Below, piece by piece: positions 24,148 through 32,983 of a stretch of 46,358 nucleotides of DNA (positions within the stretch are counted from its first letter, which is position 1; every line of letters starts with the position of its first letter). A program made the translations under genes and the position numbers. Source of the stretch: an uncultured Bacteroidales bacterium (GTDB taxonomy: Bacteria > Bacteroidota > Bacteroidia > Bacteroidales > FEN-979). The DNA lies in NCBI GenBank assembly GCA_903929315.1, contig CAIYUC010000018.1, positions 1-46,358 of the forward strand. Reading direction: 5' to 3'. Below the pieces are notes generated by a model. It was given only the letters and a program-made list of their open reading frames with translations. It was not told where the DNA came from and made no database searches.

Positions 24148-24293
24148 CTATTCAGAAAACAACTCAACGATTTTATCTTCTATAAACTTGGTAAGAATAA
24201 ACACCCTTCTGCGACTTTCCGAGTATCACCGGTTTCTCTACGGCACCACCACCTGCAAAGGCTATGTGAGCGATCCTTCGGTTGTGGGCAACC

Positions 24294-26861
24294 TCAAGTT
24301 CCTACTTGGGGTGTATTACTTTTTTTAAACCACTTCCTCAGGTACATGTAGTCGAGGTAATATAACACTTTTATTGAAAAGCTGTTTGACTGCGGACTGC
24401 CGAGTGTGTTGCCCAGGTCGGTGAGGTAATTGCTTTGCAATGCCGTGCCCTGGCTGGTAATCTGGTTCTTCCATACCACGCTCATTTCGCTCCCGGGCGC
24501 AAAATACCACGTGTATTGAAGGTCGACCGATAAGGCGTTGAAATTGATGTCGTTATTCCTGCTGTAATTGCTGTTATCTAGGTTGCCTTCATGGTTCAGG
24601 GTGTAATACTGCAGGTACCTGGCCTGGGACCAGTAATGCCTCAGCCTTAGTGTAAGCGACATCTTGGTATTGAAGATATAACTTGCAGTGATGATGTTGT
24701 TCCAGGTGCTGATATCCCTTCTGCCGAAATAGATCACGGTGTTCTTCAGGGAATCGGTTCCGGTTTCTACCCATCCGTAATTGTTCAGATTTTTCTCGGT
24801 ATAAATGTCGAGCCCGATCTGTAGGTGGTCGCTTATCCGCAAACGCGGGACGCACTCGAAACTGTAGAAAAAATTATTGTTCCCCGGTGTATTGGTGATG
24901 ACGAAAACTTCTGAATATTTAAACATCTTCCTGCTGTCGGTCCCGAAAACCACGGTCGTGCTGTAATTCAGGGGCGTTTTGAAAACCCAGCCCCAGACGC
25001 GGGGTTCATAAAAGTCATGGAAACCCACCGGACTGATGCTCAGCAACAGGCTGGTGGTCCAGAAATTCGTGTAGGTGGTCTGGTTCTGCAGGCTGATGCT
25101 TATGCTTTTCAGGCTGTTGGGCTTGTACAGGGTGTTATGGCGCAGCGACAGGGTGCTGGTCGAATTGATGAACTTCCAAACGGGTTTCAGCACTAGGTAA
25201 TACAGGTTCAGACGGTTTACCACGTCGTTGTTGTAGAGTAAAAATCCCATATCGTTTGGATCATAATGGTCGCTGGTCTCCTGCCTCCCAATATCCCACT
25301 GGAACTTTCCGCTGGGTTTCGAAAACGAAAGTACGTAGAGGTGGCCGAAATCAGGTTCGGTATTGAGCTGGTATTTCTGGCTCACGTTCAGCCTGCCGAA
25401 GACCGAAAATGTATTTTTGCTGTTGCTGATGCTGCTCTCAAACCCGGTGACATTGGCCGAATAGCTTTTGTCGGGAATATAATAATTGGTGTTGATCAGC
25501 GTGACATACGAATGGTTTTTCAGGTTCTGGTCAACCACCAGCACATTGTAATTGGTGAACGGCTGCGTCATGATCTTCCGGCTGGTCCAGGCCACGGTAT
25601 CCTCCAGCGTGGCCCGGGTATTGGTGGTCATGGCGTTGAAAAATCCCACGCCAAGCCCTTTCTGGTTCCTGCCCGAGATCTTGGTCGCGTTGACGATGCG
25701 TGTTTCGTTTGGATTATTGGTTATGACTTCGGATAACTTCGCACTGTCTGTTGCCACATTTGTGTATTTTGGCGGGCCCCCCACTCTTCTCGTGTAAAAA
25801 ATGTCGCATTTATTGAACATCTCGGTAGCCTCGGTGAAGAACTGCCTTCTTTCCTGGTATTTTACTTCAAAGGGGGTGAGGTTAAGGATGAGGTCGTCGC
25901 TCCGCACCTGCCCGAAATCGGGGATCAGCATCATGTCGAGGGTATAGCTTTCGTTGATCCCCCAGCGCAGGTCCATCCCTCCCCTGAACTCATAAGACCA
26001 GTGTTTCGATCCCGGGTCCTGCAATACATAAGATGAAACATAAGGCACGAACGACAGCCTCAAAGGTGGTTTGATATGGCTGATGCCGGTCAGGGTGCCG
26101 TAATATTTGAAGATGTTCTGGGAATTGTTGTTGACCCACGACCAGGTCGAATACTCCTGCTTGCGGTAATAGTTCCTCCACATGTTGATGCCCCAGACCT
26201 GGTTCTCGATTTTGGGGAACCTCAGGGCTGAAAAAGGCAATTTGATCTCGAGCACCCAGGATGAATCGTTGATGCTCACCGCGCTCTCCCACACCGCATC
26301 CCAGGTTATATCCTGGCTCACCACCGAATACTTGCAGTCGTTCTGCACCCCTGCCGGGTTCACCTTGAACTCGTACATGTTCATCTCATCATTGTAGGGA
26401 AGGATATCCACCGATAAATAATCATTCGCAAGCTGGTCCAGCATATCCCTTTGTCCCAGCTGTTTGAAGATGCTGTCGGGATGCGCATCGTACATGATCG
26501 CACCTACGTATAACGCCATATCATCGTAGGCAAACCTGACTTCGGTTTTGCTGGGGGGACGGGAACCGTTCCTGGGTGAATATTCAACGAAATCCCCGGC
26601 CACCGGCAAGGTCTTCCAAAAAGGCTCGTCGAGCTTTCCGTCGATTTTCAGAGGCTTGCTGATGCGGATGGCCCGTATGGATTTGCGAGCAAAGAATGCG
26701 GAGTCAGCAGGGGTTTGGGCATGAATAAGGGGCGGGGCAAGGAGGAGGAAAAACCAAAAGTAGCGAATTAGCAAAATGGCGAAATAGCGAAATTTTATCA
26801 TGCCATCACGACTTTTCACAAGATTAGCTAATCTTTTCATAGGGCTATCCGCCGAGTCCAA
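24294..26861 (-). CDS. DUF5916 outer-membrane protein with N-terminal CBM9-like domain
   Basis: 855 codons if begun at ATG 26861; a better signal-peptide start is ATG 26801 (M-I-K-F-R-Y-F-A-I-L-L-I-R-Y-F-W, cleavage after I-H-A-Q), giving 835 residues. The first ~200 mature residues, I-S-K-P-L-K-I-D-G-K-L-D-E-P-F-W, V-R-F-A-Y-D-D-M-A-L-Y-V-G and a later W-x-W, are a family 9 carbohydrate-binding-like domain. The rest is alternating strands rich in Y, F, N and W ending K-V-L-Y-Y-L-D-Y-M-Y-L-R-K-W-F, typical of the DUF5916 beta-barrel. The likely location is the outer membrane, with sugar or lipid ligand unknown. Its signal peptide is encoded over an 8-bp tandem repeat (26761-26792). Confidence 0.88.
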   Translation of the reverse strand: MDSADSPMKRLANLVKSRDGMIKFRYFAILLIRYFWFFLLLAPPLIHAQTPADSAFFARKSIRAIRISKPLKIDGKLDEPFWKTLPVAGDFVEYSPRNGSRPPSKTEVRFAYDDMALYVGAIMYDAHPDSIFKQLGQRDMLDQLANDYLSVDILPYNDEMNMYEFKVNPAGVQNDCKYSVVSQDITWDAVWESAVSINDSSWVLEIKLPFSALRFPKIENQVWGINMWRNYYRKQEYSTWSWVNNNSQNIFKYYGTLTGISHIKPPLRLSFVPYVSSYVLQDPGSKHWSYEFRGGMDLRWGINESYTLDMMLIPDFGQVRSDDLILNLTPFEVKYQERRQFFTEATEMFNKCDIFYTRRVGGPPKYTNVATDSAKLSEVITNNPNETRIVNATKISGRNQKGLGVGFFNAMTTNTRATLEDTVAWTSRKIMTQPFTNYNVLVVDQNLKNHSYVTLINTNYYIPDKSYSANVTGFESSISNSKNTFSVFGRLNVSQKYQLNTEPDFGHLYVLSFSKPSGKFQWDIGRQETSDHYDPNDMGFLLYNNDVVNRLNLYYLVLKPVWKFINSTSTLSLRHNTLYKPNSLKSISISLQNQTTYTNFWTTSLLLSISPVGFHDFYEPRVWGWVFKTPLNYSTTVVFGTDSRKMFKYSEVFVITNTPGNNNFFYSFECVPRLRISDHLQIGLDIYTEKNLNNYGWVETGTDSLKNTVIYFGRRDISTWNNIITASYIFNTKMSLTLRLRHYWSQARYLQYYTLNHEGNLDNSNYSRNNDINFNALSVDLQYTWYFAPGSEMSVVWKNQITSQGTALQSNYLTDLGNTLGSPQSNSFSIKVLYYLDYMYLRKWFKKSNTPQVGT
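26761..26792. repeat. Four imperfect 8-bp tandem repeats in a signal-peptide coding region
   Basis: TAGCGAAT, TAGCAAAA, TGGCGAAA and TAGCGAAA follow one another without gaps. Eight is not a multiple of three, so gain or loss of a unit would change the frame of the DUF5916 gene between its two candidate starts and the mature protein. Confidence 0.65.
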
Positions 26862-27101
26862 AATATCTGGAGTTTCCTCAAAATTTAATCAGGGAATAAA
26901 GATAGTTGAAAATTTTGGTGGTTTGGTCCAATTCTGCTACGGAAGTCAATGATCCCGTTTTTGAGAAGCTAAGCAACTCAAATATTCCATCAGCCATCAC
27001 ATAGGTAAAGAATGTTGGTAATCTTACCGAATCCCTCCACGAATGGAATGATAAGGCTGGAACTTGCTTAGATAACCCTTACGAATTCACTTTTTACATT
27101 T
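26862..27101. other. Intergenic region between two minus-strand genes
   Basis: 240 bases with no frame. It should carry the DUF5916 promoter; TATCTTTA near 26895-26905 on the minus strand resembles the -7 element but lacks a well-spaced TTG. Confidence 0.3.
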
Positions 27102-28088
<987 letters not shown>

Positions 28089-28124
28089 ATATGTTAATTT
28101 GTTCATTGAAAATTTTCAGATAGA

Positions 28125-28511
28125 TTAAACTATTACTGCCAATAAACCGACAAGGATTCCAATTAAAACAGAAATGTAAATAATTGACCTTGCTTTCTTC
28201 TTATCTTTTCTTACAAATTCATCATTTTCTACTTTACTGGATTTTCCCAACGAATCAAAATTGAACATCTCTGCCAATCCATAGTAAACACAGAAATGCA
28301 TTCGTGCTTGTAAAAATCCAATTGCAGAAATTACAGCAGGAATAGAAGTAAAAAAACGAAATCCCTTGAGAACATCAAAATAAACGAAAAGAGAATATGT
28401 AAGAATTGTCAAAATTAATCCCACAATACCCGATTGTCTCCTCTTCTTTATTTCTTCTTTACCGATGTTGCATACACCGGGAATGTAATTATTAGTATTC
28501 TCCATATTCAT
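28125..28511 (-). CDS. Small integral membrane protein of a conserved unnamed family
   Basis: 128 residues from ATG 28511. The opening Y-I-P-G-V-C-N-I-G-K-E-E-I-K-K-R-R is characteristic: C-N-I-G-x-x-E-I-x-x-R-R is shared by many bacterial small membrane proteins I have seen but cannot name. Four hydrophobic segments are visible: G-L-I-L-T-I-L-T-Y-S-L-F-V-Y, F-F-T-S-I-P-A-V-I-S-A-I-G-F, a short one around C-V-Y-Y-G-L, and I-I-Y-I-S-V-L-I-G-I-L. Between the last two is a polar loop with N-F-D and K-V-E-N-D-E. Second gene of the DoxX operon. Confidence 0.75.
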   Translation of the reverse strand: MNMENTNNYIPGVCNIGKEEIKKRRQSGIVGLILTILTYSLFVYFDVLKGFRFFTSIPAVISAIGFLQARMHFCVYYGLAEMFNFDSLGKSSKVENDEFVRKDKKKARSIIYISVLIGILVGLLAVIV

Positions 28512-28541
28512 ATTATAAAACGAAGGTCCATGTTAAGGATG

Positions 28542-28952
28542 CTATAAACTTTGTTTTAGTTTTCTCCGTTGAAGGAAATGGTCAACACTGAATACACCAG
28601 ATCCTTTGGATGAAATGAACAAAAACAAGAAACAATAAATCATTGCCAATTCTCCATGGTTAAGAATGGGGAGTAACGCGTGGGTGCCGTGAGCAGTCCA
28701 ATAGGCAAAAGCCATCACACCACTATTGATGAACGCTGCCCATTGGGTCCATAGACCGATCATGACAAGAAAGCCACCGAAAAGTTCAATCGAACCTGCA
28801 ATAATCACTATGTAAGATGGCGTCTCATGTCCTGCCGGAGGGAAATCGAAAAGCTTTTGTGAACCGTGCCACAGAAAAAGAAATCCTGCAACGATCCGGA
28901 GGATCACATAAACCTGTGACTCATACTTCGAAATAAACATATTAGTTCCCAT
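28542..28952 (-). CDS. DoxX-family membrane protein
   Basis: 136 residues from ATG 28952 (M-G-T-N-M-F-I-S-K-Y). Typical DoxX layout: first helix V-I-L-R-I-V-A-G-F-L-F-L-W-H-G-S-Q-K-L, then G-S-I-E-L-F-G-G-F-L-V-M-I-G-L, A-F-I-N-S-G-V-M-A-F-A-Y-W and a fourth helix Y-C-F-L-F-L-F-I-S-S. Members form small membrane complexes linked to thiol or quinone redox and oxidant stress. The frame is open for 153 further codons upstream to 29411, but that part is unrelated relic sequence; the ATG at 28952 lies 61 bases behind a TACATTTG promoter box. First gene of an operon with 28125-28511 and 27102-28088. Confidence 0.88.
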   Translation of the reverse strand: MGTNMFISKYESQVYVILRIVAGFLFLWHGSQKLFDFPPAGHETPSYIVIIAGSIELFGGFLVMIGLWTQWAAFINSGVMAFAYWTAHGTHALLPILNHGELAMIYCFLFLFISSKGSGVFSVDHFLQRRKLKQSL

Positions 28953-29012
28953 TTTGTTTGGTTTTAATTTTTGACATAAAGATGAACTATAGAATTCTAC
29001 TAATTGATAGGA

Positions 29013-29020
29013 CAAATGTA
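29013..29020 (-). promoter_or_regulatory. TACATTTG -7 box of the doxX operon
   Basis: The complement of CAAATGTA at 29013-29020 is TACATTTG, matching TAnnTTTG. A TTG is present but at 12 rather than 19 bases. It lies 61 bases before the DoxX ATG and supports that start. Confidence 0.45.
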
Positions 29021-29061
29021 AATATTTTCTACCAATGATAGGGTAATCGAAGATATCACTT

Positions 29062-29142
29062 CTAATCTCATTAGGGGTTAGTTCTCCGCACCTTGCTGTG
29101 GAAATTGAGTCCAGAGCTTGCTCTGGGGTTAATACCAATTTA
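29062..29142. repeat. Two-palindrome dispersed element, second copy
   Basis: Begins TCTAATCTCATTAGGGGTT, the same edge as in 12957-12976 (TTCTAATCTCTTTTGGGGTT). CCGCACCTTGCTGTGG is a weak hairpin and CCAGAGCTTGCTCTGG (29110-29125) a strong one. Same family as 12966-13053 with different stem sequences. Confidence 0.6.
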
Positions 29143-29466
29143 TTGAATTCATTGATGGTTTGTTTTCTACGAAGTCTACCTGTTTCTTTTCCTATTATAC
29201 TTTTCTTCTGTTCACTGCTTAACTGTTTATCTGGGTTTATCCATATTTTCTTTTTCTTTGTCTTTATAAGTAATTGTTGGTTTCTGTGTTTTTTGAATGA
29301 CCAGTTAACTATGTTTCTTACTTCTTCTGTAGTTAATCGAATTTCTAAATGAATTTTAAACAGTCTCTTAATCCGGGATTTTTTTTCTTGCCTAATCCGG
29401 ATATTTATCACTAATTTTACAGGAAAACACCACTATCAAAAAGTATAACCATTAAACCTGATTCAT

Positions 29467-30156
29467 ATGAAAAACACAGCACTGATTCCGTTCGTTTTCC
29501 TTTTCTTTGCCGGATTCGCAGCAAGGGCGCAGGATTGCACCTCTTCCTTTTTCCCCTCAAAGGAAGGAACCAAAACAGAGATGACCAGTTATGACAAAAA
29601 CGGAAAAGAAAAGGGGAAAACCGTAACAACTATTGTATCCGTCAAAAAGACCGGAACTGTCACAGAGTACGACCTGAAATCCGAAACCACCGGCACGGGG
29701 AATAAAATCACCTCTGCGGAGTTTACCGCCAAATGTGATGGAAACACGATTTCAGTCAGCATGAAAAGCTTTCTTCCCTCTGGAACTCAAAATGCAACCG
29801 GGTCAGGCGAAATTAATATTGATGCCACTAACCTGGATTTTCCCAACTCAATTATTGTCGGGCAGAAGCTGAACGACGGGAAAGTCACGATGACCATGAA
29901 CATGGGTACGATGACAATGAAAACAACCATTAATATAGTTAATCGCACCGTCACCGGGAAAGAAAGCATCACCACCCCTGAAGGAACGTTCGATTGTTAT
30001 AAGATCGAGTACGATGTGGAATCTCAGGTGATGAACATGAATACAAAGAGTAAGGTAAAGCAATGGATTGCCAGGGGCGTGGGAACGGTAAAAACGGAAA
30101 ATTATAACGACAAGGGAGAATTAATGGGGTATTCCCAGCTGACCTCGATCAAATAA
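29467..30156 (+). CDS. Exported TapB/DUF3108-like protein
   Basis: 229 residues from ATG 29467; signal peptide M-K-N-T-A-L-I-P-F-V-F-L-F-F-A-G-F-A-A-R-A-Q with cleavage before D-C. The mature part is a chain of amphipathic beta strands (S-F-F-P-S-K-E-G-T-K, Y-D-K-N-G-K-E-K-G-K, V-T-E-Y-D-L-K-S-E-T) with T-P-E-G-T-F-D-C-Y-K-I near residue 174 and V-K-Q-W-I-A-R-G-V-G near 197. T-P-x-G-x-F-x-C-Y-K-I and the W-x-x-x-G-V-G motif are seen in the DUF3108/TapB-type periplasmic beta-clam proteins, which resemble lipoprotein carriers. Two Cys may pair. No operon partners. Confidence 0.75.
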   Translation: MKNTALIPFVFLFFAGFAARAQDCTSSFFPSKEGTKTEMTSYDKNGKEKGKTVTTIVSVKKTGTVTEYDLKSETTGTGNKITSAEFTAKCDGNTISVSMKSFLPSGTQNATGSGEINIDATNLDFPNSIIVGQKLNDGKVTMTMNMGTMTMKTTINIVNRTVTGKESITTPEGTFDCYKIEYDVESQVMNMNTKSKVKQWIARGVGTVKTENYNDKGELMGYSQLTSIK

Positions 30157-30184
30157 TACGATCTGAATTCTGAGCTCTAATTTC

Positions 30185-30212
30185 CATCCGGCATCTGGCA
30201 TCCAGCATCCCT
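30185..30212. repeat. Four 7-bp tandem units
   Basis: CATCCGG, CATCTGG, CATCCAG and CATCCCT in a row, followed directly by the small palindrome CTGCCGGCAG at 30211-30220. Non-coding. Confidence 0.6.
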
Positions 30213-30220
30213 GCCGGCAG

Positions 30221-30472
30221 ATGATAAAAAGTTTTGCTGGTGCCACCGTTGGTCTTTATCAACTAATCCAATTAAAAAGGGGCAAGCGTATTGATTTTAC
30301 ATATAAGGTTTATATGGATTTATTCAATTTTTTGAATGATTCCCGGAATCAGGATATAAAAGACTGGTTGCTTGAAAAGGATAATTATCAGCCTATTCCT
30401 CCTGATCAATATTTCAGGCTTGATGATCTTTTTGAAAAATTTGAGGTCAAAAATTTCTCCTACCTTTACTGA
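30221..30472 (+). CDS. Small hypothetical protein, possibly N-terminally truncated
   Basis: 83 residues from ATG 30221, which sits directly after a palindrome. G-L-Y-Q-L-I-Q-L-K-R-G-K-R-I-D-F-T-Y-K-V-Y-M-D-L-F-N-F-L, then D-W-L-L-E-K-D-N-Y and Y-F-R-L-D-D-L-F-E-K-F-E. The N-terminus resembles the part just behind a single membrane helix in DUF4760-like proteins, so the start of a longer gene may have been lost to the repeat. No family assigned with confidence. Confidence 0.4.
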   Translation: MIKSFAGATVGLYQLIQLKRGKRIDFTYKVYMDLFNFLNDSRNQDIKDWLLEKDNYQPIPPDQYFRLDDLFEKFEVKNFSYLY

Positions 30473-30584
30473 AATGTTCTAAGAAAGTTCAAAGTTTAAT
30501 CACACATTTCGACATCCATAGGAAAAATAACCTCTATTAGTGGATAGCAAGATATTAGCTGTAATAATTAAAGAGAGTCTTCAC

Positions 30585-31721
30585 ATGAAAAAAATGAAAC
30601 AAATTTTATTACTTTTATGCTTTGTACCGATTTATTGTATATATGGACAGATAAAAATGGCTACTCCATTTCCTGTACAGGTTTATAATGGTAACAATGT
30701 AACAAGTATAGTATATGAGATTCATTTAGTGGATAGTTTAAAAAGACCAGTTGAATTTCTTGATTTTACCATTAGTTCAGAAAAAAAAATATTATTACAT
30801 GACACTATTTACGAGAATTTCCCGAAGAAAGCTGATAAAAACAGGTATATTAAATATATCTGGATAAATGTTGACACTGTTCCTAAACTTCTGACTCATA
30901 AGATTAAATACAATATTGGTGGTGAAATATATAAATTTTCTAAAGACATTGAAGTAAATGATGTTCCGTTAGTTTCTATTGGATTGCCAGTAAAAAATGG
31001 AATTTGGTACATGGAAGATGGTCCAAGTCCCAAAAACAGTCATCGTAATTTCACACAAGCGACAAAATCGCAGTATGATTCTACACAAAATGGATATAAA
31101 TTAGGATATAGCAATCAAAGATTTGCAATTGATTTTAGTAAAGTCGGAGAGGATGGACTATTATATAAAAATAAAGGTATCCAGAATAGTGATTATTATT
31201 GTTATCAAACAGATGTAATTGCAGTTACAGATGGTATAGTGGTTGGAGTCAAAGATTCAATACCTGACATGCCTCACCCACCTGCAATTGAAGAATTTAA
31301 AAAGCCAACTGATTATACTGGGAATTTAGTGCTCTTGGACATAGGTAATGGTATAATTGCCTCTTATGCACATTTATTAGCTTATAGTATCAAGGTTCAT
31401 TTAGGAGACACATTGAAAAAAGGTGATTTTATTGCTAAGATTGGTAATTCTGGCAATTCAACTGGTCCTCATTTACATTTTCACTTATCCAAACCTGATT
31501 ATTTTAAAGTAGAAAGGACTGATATTATAGGGATGTTTATTGTATCTGAGGGGATACCTTATGTTTTTGATGATTATATAGAGTATAATGTTATTTCAGG
31601 TAAAATTATAGATTATGAAGGAATAACTGAACTCAAATCTGAACCTTTTATTTATAATCAACCTAAGCAAGTAAGAAGTACTATGCCATATGATAAAGAC
31701 ATAATTGGAGTGAAAGAATAA
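30585..31721 (+). CDS. Exported M23-family metallopeptidase
   Basis: 378 residues from ATG 30585 (M-K-K-M-K-Q-I-L-L-L-L-C-F-V-P-I-Y-C-I-Y-G-Q, signal peptide); a GTG at 30540 in frame is rejected. Residues 25-140 are an unassigned beta-rich domain. The M23 (lysostaphin-type) domain shows Q-R-F-A-I-D-F near 179, where a His-x-x-x-Asp is usual (Gln replaces the first His, Asp kept), D-V-I-A-V-T-D-G-I-V near 208, Y-A-H-L near 264 and G-N-S-G-N-S-T-G-P-H-L-H-F-H near 284-297. H-x-H and Asp are zinc ligands. The family cleaves peptidoglycan cross-bridges. The altered first ligand may lower activity or indicate the variant clade with R/Y-x-A-x-D-F. Confidence 0.88.
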   Translation: MKKMKQILLLLCFVPIYCIYGQIKMATPFPVQVYNGNNVTSIVYEIHLVDSLKRPVEFLDFTISSEKKILLHDTIYENFPKKADKNRYIKYIWINVDTVPKLLTHKIKYNIGGEIYKFSKDIEVNDVPLVSIGLPVKNGIWYMEDGPSPKNSHRNFTQATKSQYDSTQNGYKLGYSNQRFAIDFSKVGEDGLLYKNKGIQNSDYYCYQTDVIAVTDGIVVGVKDSIPDMPHPPAIEEFKKPTDYTGNLVLLDIGNGIIASYAHLLAYSIKVHLGDTLKKGDFIAKIGNSGNSTGPHLHFHLSKPDYFKVERTDIIGMFIVSEGIPYVFDDYIEYNVISGKIIDYEGITELKSEPFIYNQPKQVRSTMPYDKDIIGVKE

Positions 31722-31768
31722 TTACTAATTCAACACTACCCGTTAGGTGGTATTGGAAAAACCATCCA

Positions 31769-31818
31769 TTTCCTCAATAAAATAAAACACTTTCAAGTAA
31801 TCTGATATCATTCAAAAA
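31769..31818 (-). pseudogene. Gene-tail relic, copy 1 (left of the flavin reductase)
   Basis: Minus-strand reading S-D-Y-L-K-V-F-Y-F-I-E-E-M-D-G-F ends at a TAA near 31744. The 50 bases match 32431-32480 in about 41 positions. A second relic of the same protein end lies on the other side of the flavin reductase gene. Confidence 0.5.
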
Positions 31819-31828
31819 TCCCCAAATT

Positions 31829-32407
31829 ATGAAACTTTCTCTTCCACCGAAAACTTTATTGCTCCCCTCTCCAGTGCTTATCATTGGAACTTACGGCCCC
31901 GATGGTAAGCCTAATATGATGAATGCCGCTTGGGGTGGAATCGTATCAAGCAAGCCACCTTGTATTAGTGTGTCTCTCAGGGAGGCGACACTCAGCTTTC
32001 ACAACATCAAACAAACCGAGGCATTCACAGTAAATATTCCCTCTGAAAAGTACCTTAAAGAGGCCGATTTTGTCGGTATAGTTTCTGGAAAAGAATACGA
32101 CAAATTCAAAGAGACAGGACTTACGCCGGATAAGAGCACACTGGTTAATGCTCCAATCGTAAAAGAATTTCCCTATGCCCTTGAATGCAAACTGGTCAGA
32201 GAGATTAATCTTGGTTCACATACGATGTTCATAGGAGAAATTGTCGGAATGGTTGCTGATAGTGAGGTTCTGAATCCAAAACAACTTCCAGACATAATGA
32301 AAGTGAGACCAATGATGTGGGGGTCATTTGGCAGCATGGCGTATTATAACATTGGAGATAAACTTGGCGATGCGTTCTCTGTTGGAAACGAGTTGAAACA
32401 AAAATGA
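31829..32407 (+). CDS. Flavin reductase-like FMN-binding protein
   Basis: 192 residues from ATG 31829. P-V-L-I-I-G-T-Y-G-P-D-G-K-P-N-M-M-N-A-A-W-G-G near residues 15-37 is the family start, followed by P-P-C-I-S-V-S-L-R near 43-51 and E-A-F-T-V-N-I-P near 65, where FMN is bound in the split-barrel fold. Length is normal. Members reduce free or bound flavin with NAD(P)H or serve as flavoredoxins. It is flanked on both sides by relics of one and the same foreign gene tail, suggesting it was inserted between or duplicated with them. No same-strand operon partner. Confidence 0.88.
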   Translation: MKLSLPPKTLLLPSPVLIIGTYGPDGKPNMMNAAWGGIVSSKPPCISVSLREATLSFHNIKQTEAFTVNIPSEKYLKEADFVGIVSGKEYDKFKETGLTPDKSTLVNAPIVKEFPYALECKLVREINLGSHTMFIGEIVGMVADSEVLNPKQLPDIMKVRPMMWGSFGSMAYYNIGDKLGDAFSVGNELKQK

Positions 32408-32430
32408 TTTAAAGAATTACAACCCTTTCG

Positions 32431-32480
32431 TTTCCTCAATAAAATCAACCACTTTCAAATAATCTGGAATGATTCTAAAG
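32431..32480 (-). pseudogene. Gene-tail relic, copy 2 (right of the flavin reductase)
   Basis: Minus-strand reading I-P-D-Y-L-K-V-V-D-F-I-E-E-T-K-G-L ends at TAA near 32418. It shares the frame and most bases with the relic at 31769-31818. I do not recognise the parent family. Confidence 0.5.
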
Positions 32481-32514
32481 TTAGATAATTGGTCAGTTAA
32501 GTGTACTGAAACGG

Positions 32515-32548
32515 ATTCCTCACTTAAATCAGTGAGGAATTTTTTTTT
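32515..32548 (+). terminator. Strong intrinsic terminator
   Basis: ATTCCTCACT (32515-32524), six-base loop, AGTGAGGAAT (32531-32540), then eight T (32541-32548). Perfect 10-bp stem. It is the end of the flavin reductase transcript, about 110 bases past its stop. Confidence 0.85.
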
Positions 32549-32867
32549 ACATCTTCGGAAACCCTTGATAATTCTGATGTGACATAAAACAGTTGATTGA
32601 CTTCTGGAGTTAGATATTCTGGGGTTGAGGGATCAAGGTTAATTCCACTCGGAATAGTTCCCAAGCTTTGGATCTTCTAATTCACGGAAATATAAAAAAC
32701 AAATGAATGTCGAGAGACTATAAAATATTCACAAAAATAACGTAAAAAGAATGGATGAAGTTAGAGACGAAAACACGCGTGAATCAAGCGTTGTTAGAAT
32801 ATTTAGACCTCAAGTTGTGTGTCCAATTATGTGTCCAATAAAAAAAGGATTTCAATTTTTAAATCTT
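32549..32867. other. Intergenic region between the terminator and tRNA-Asn
   Basis: No gene seen. At 32818-32837 the word TGTGTCCAATTATGTGTCCA repeats itself, the kind of doubled arm site found near tyrosine-recombinase attachment sites at tRNA 3' ends; the same layout occurs at 14361-14442. Confidence 0.45.
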
Positions 32868-32887
32868 GAAACCCTTGTCTGTCTTGG

Positions 32888-32961
32888 CTCCCCCTGCTAG
32901 ACTTGAACTAGCGACCCTCTGATTAACAGTCAGATGCTCTAACCAACTGAGCTAAGGAGGA
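32888..32961 (-). tRNA. tRNA-Asn (anticodon GTT)
   Basis: On the minus strand the acceptor TCCTCCT pairs with AGGGGGA, the anticodon stem TCTGA/TCAGA encloses loop CTGTTAA (anticodon GTT), and GCTAG/CTAGC forms the T-arm around TTCAAGT. The discriminator is G, and CCA is encoded next to it at 32885-32887. A plain, complete tRNA. A broken copy lies immediately upstream on the same strand. Confidence 0.95.
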
Positions 32962-32983
32962 ATTCATTTTTATTTATTTCCTT

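Larger units (their letters stand above)
28953..29411 (-). pseudogene. Relic N-terminal frame fused in phase to doxX, containing a palindromic element
   Basis: On the minus strand from 29411: I-R-Q-E-K-K-S-R-I-K-R-L-F-K then L-S-S-E-Q-K-K-S-I-I-G-K-E-T-G-R-L-R-R-K-Q, a basic helical segment of about 95 residues that could have been a small nucleic-acid-binding protein. It then runs into the palindromic element at 29062-29142 and non-family sequence up to the DoxX ATG. I do not recognise the original family. Confidence 0.4.

Noticed and set aside
25266-25736. Plus-strand frame of 156 codons within the DUF5916 gene
   Set aside because: Antisense shadow of a G/C-rich gene with strong family evidence; no start context or homology.
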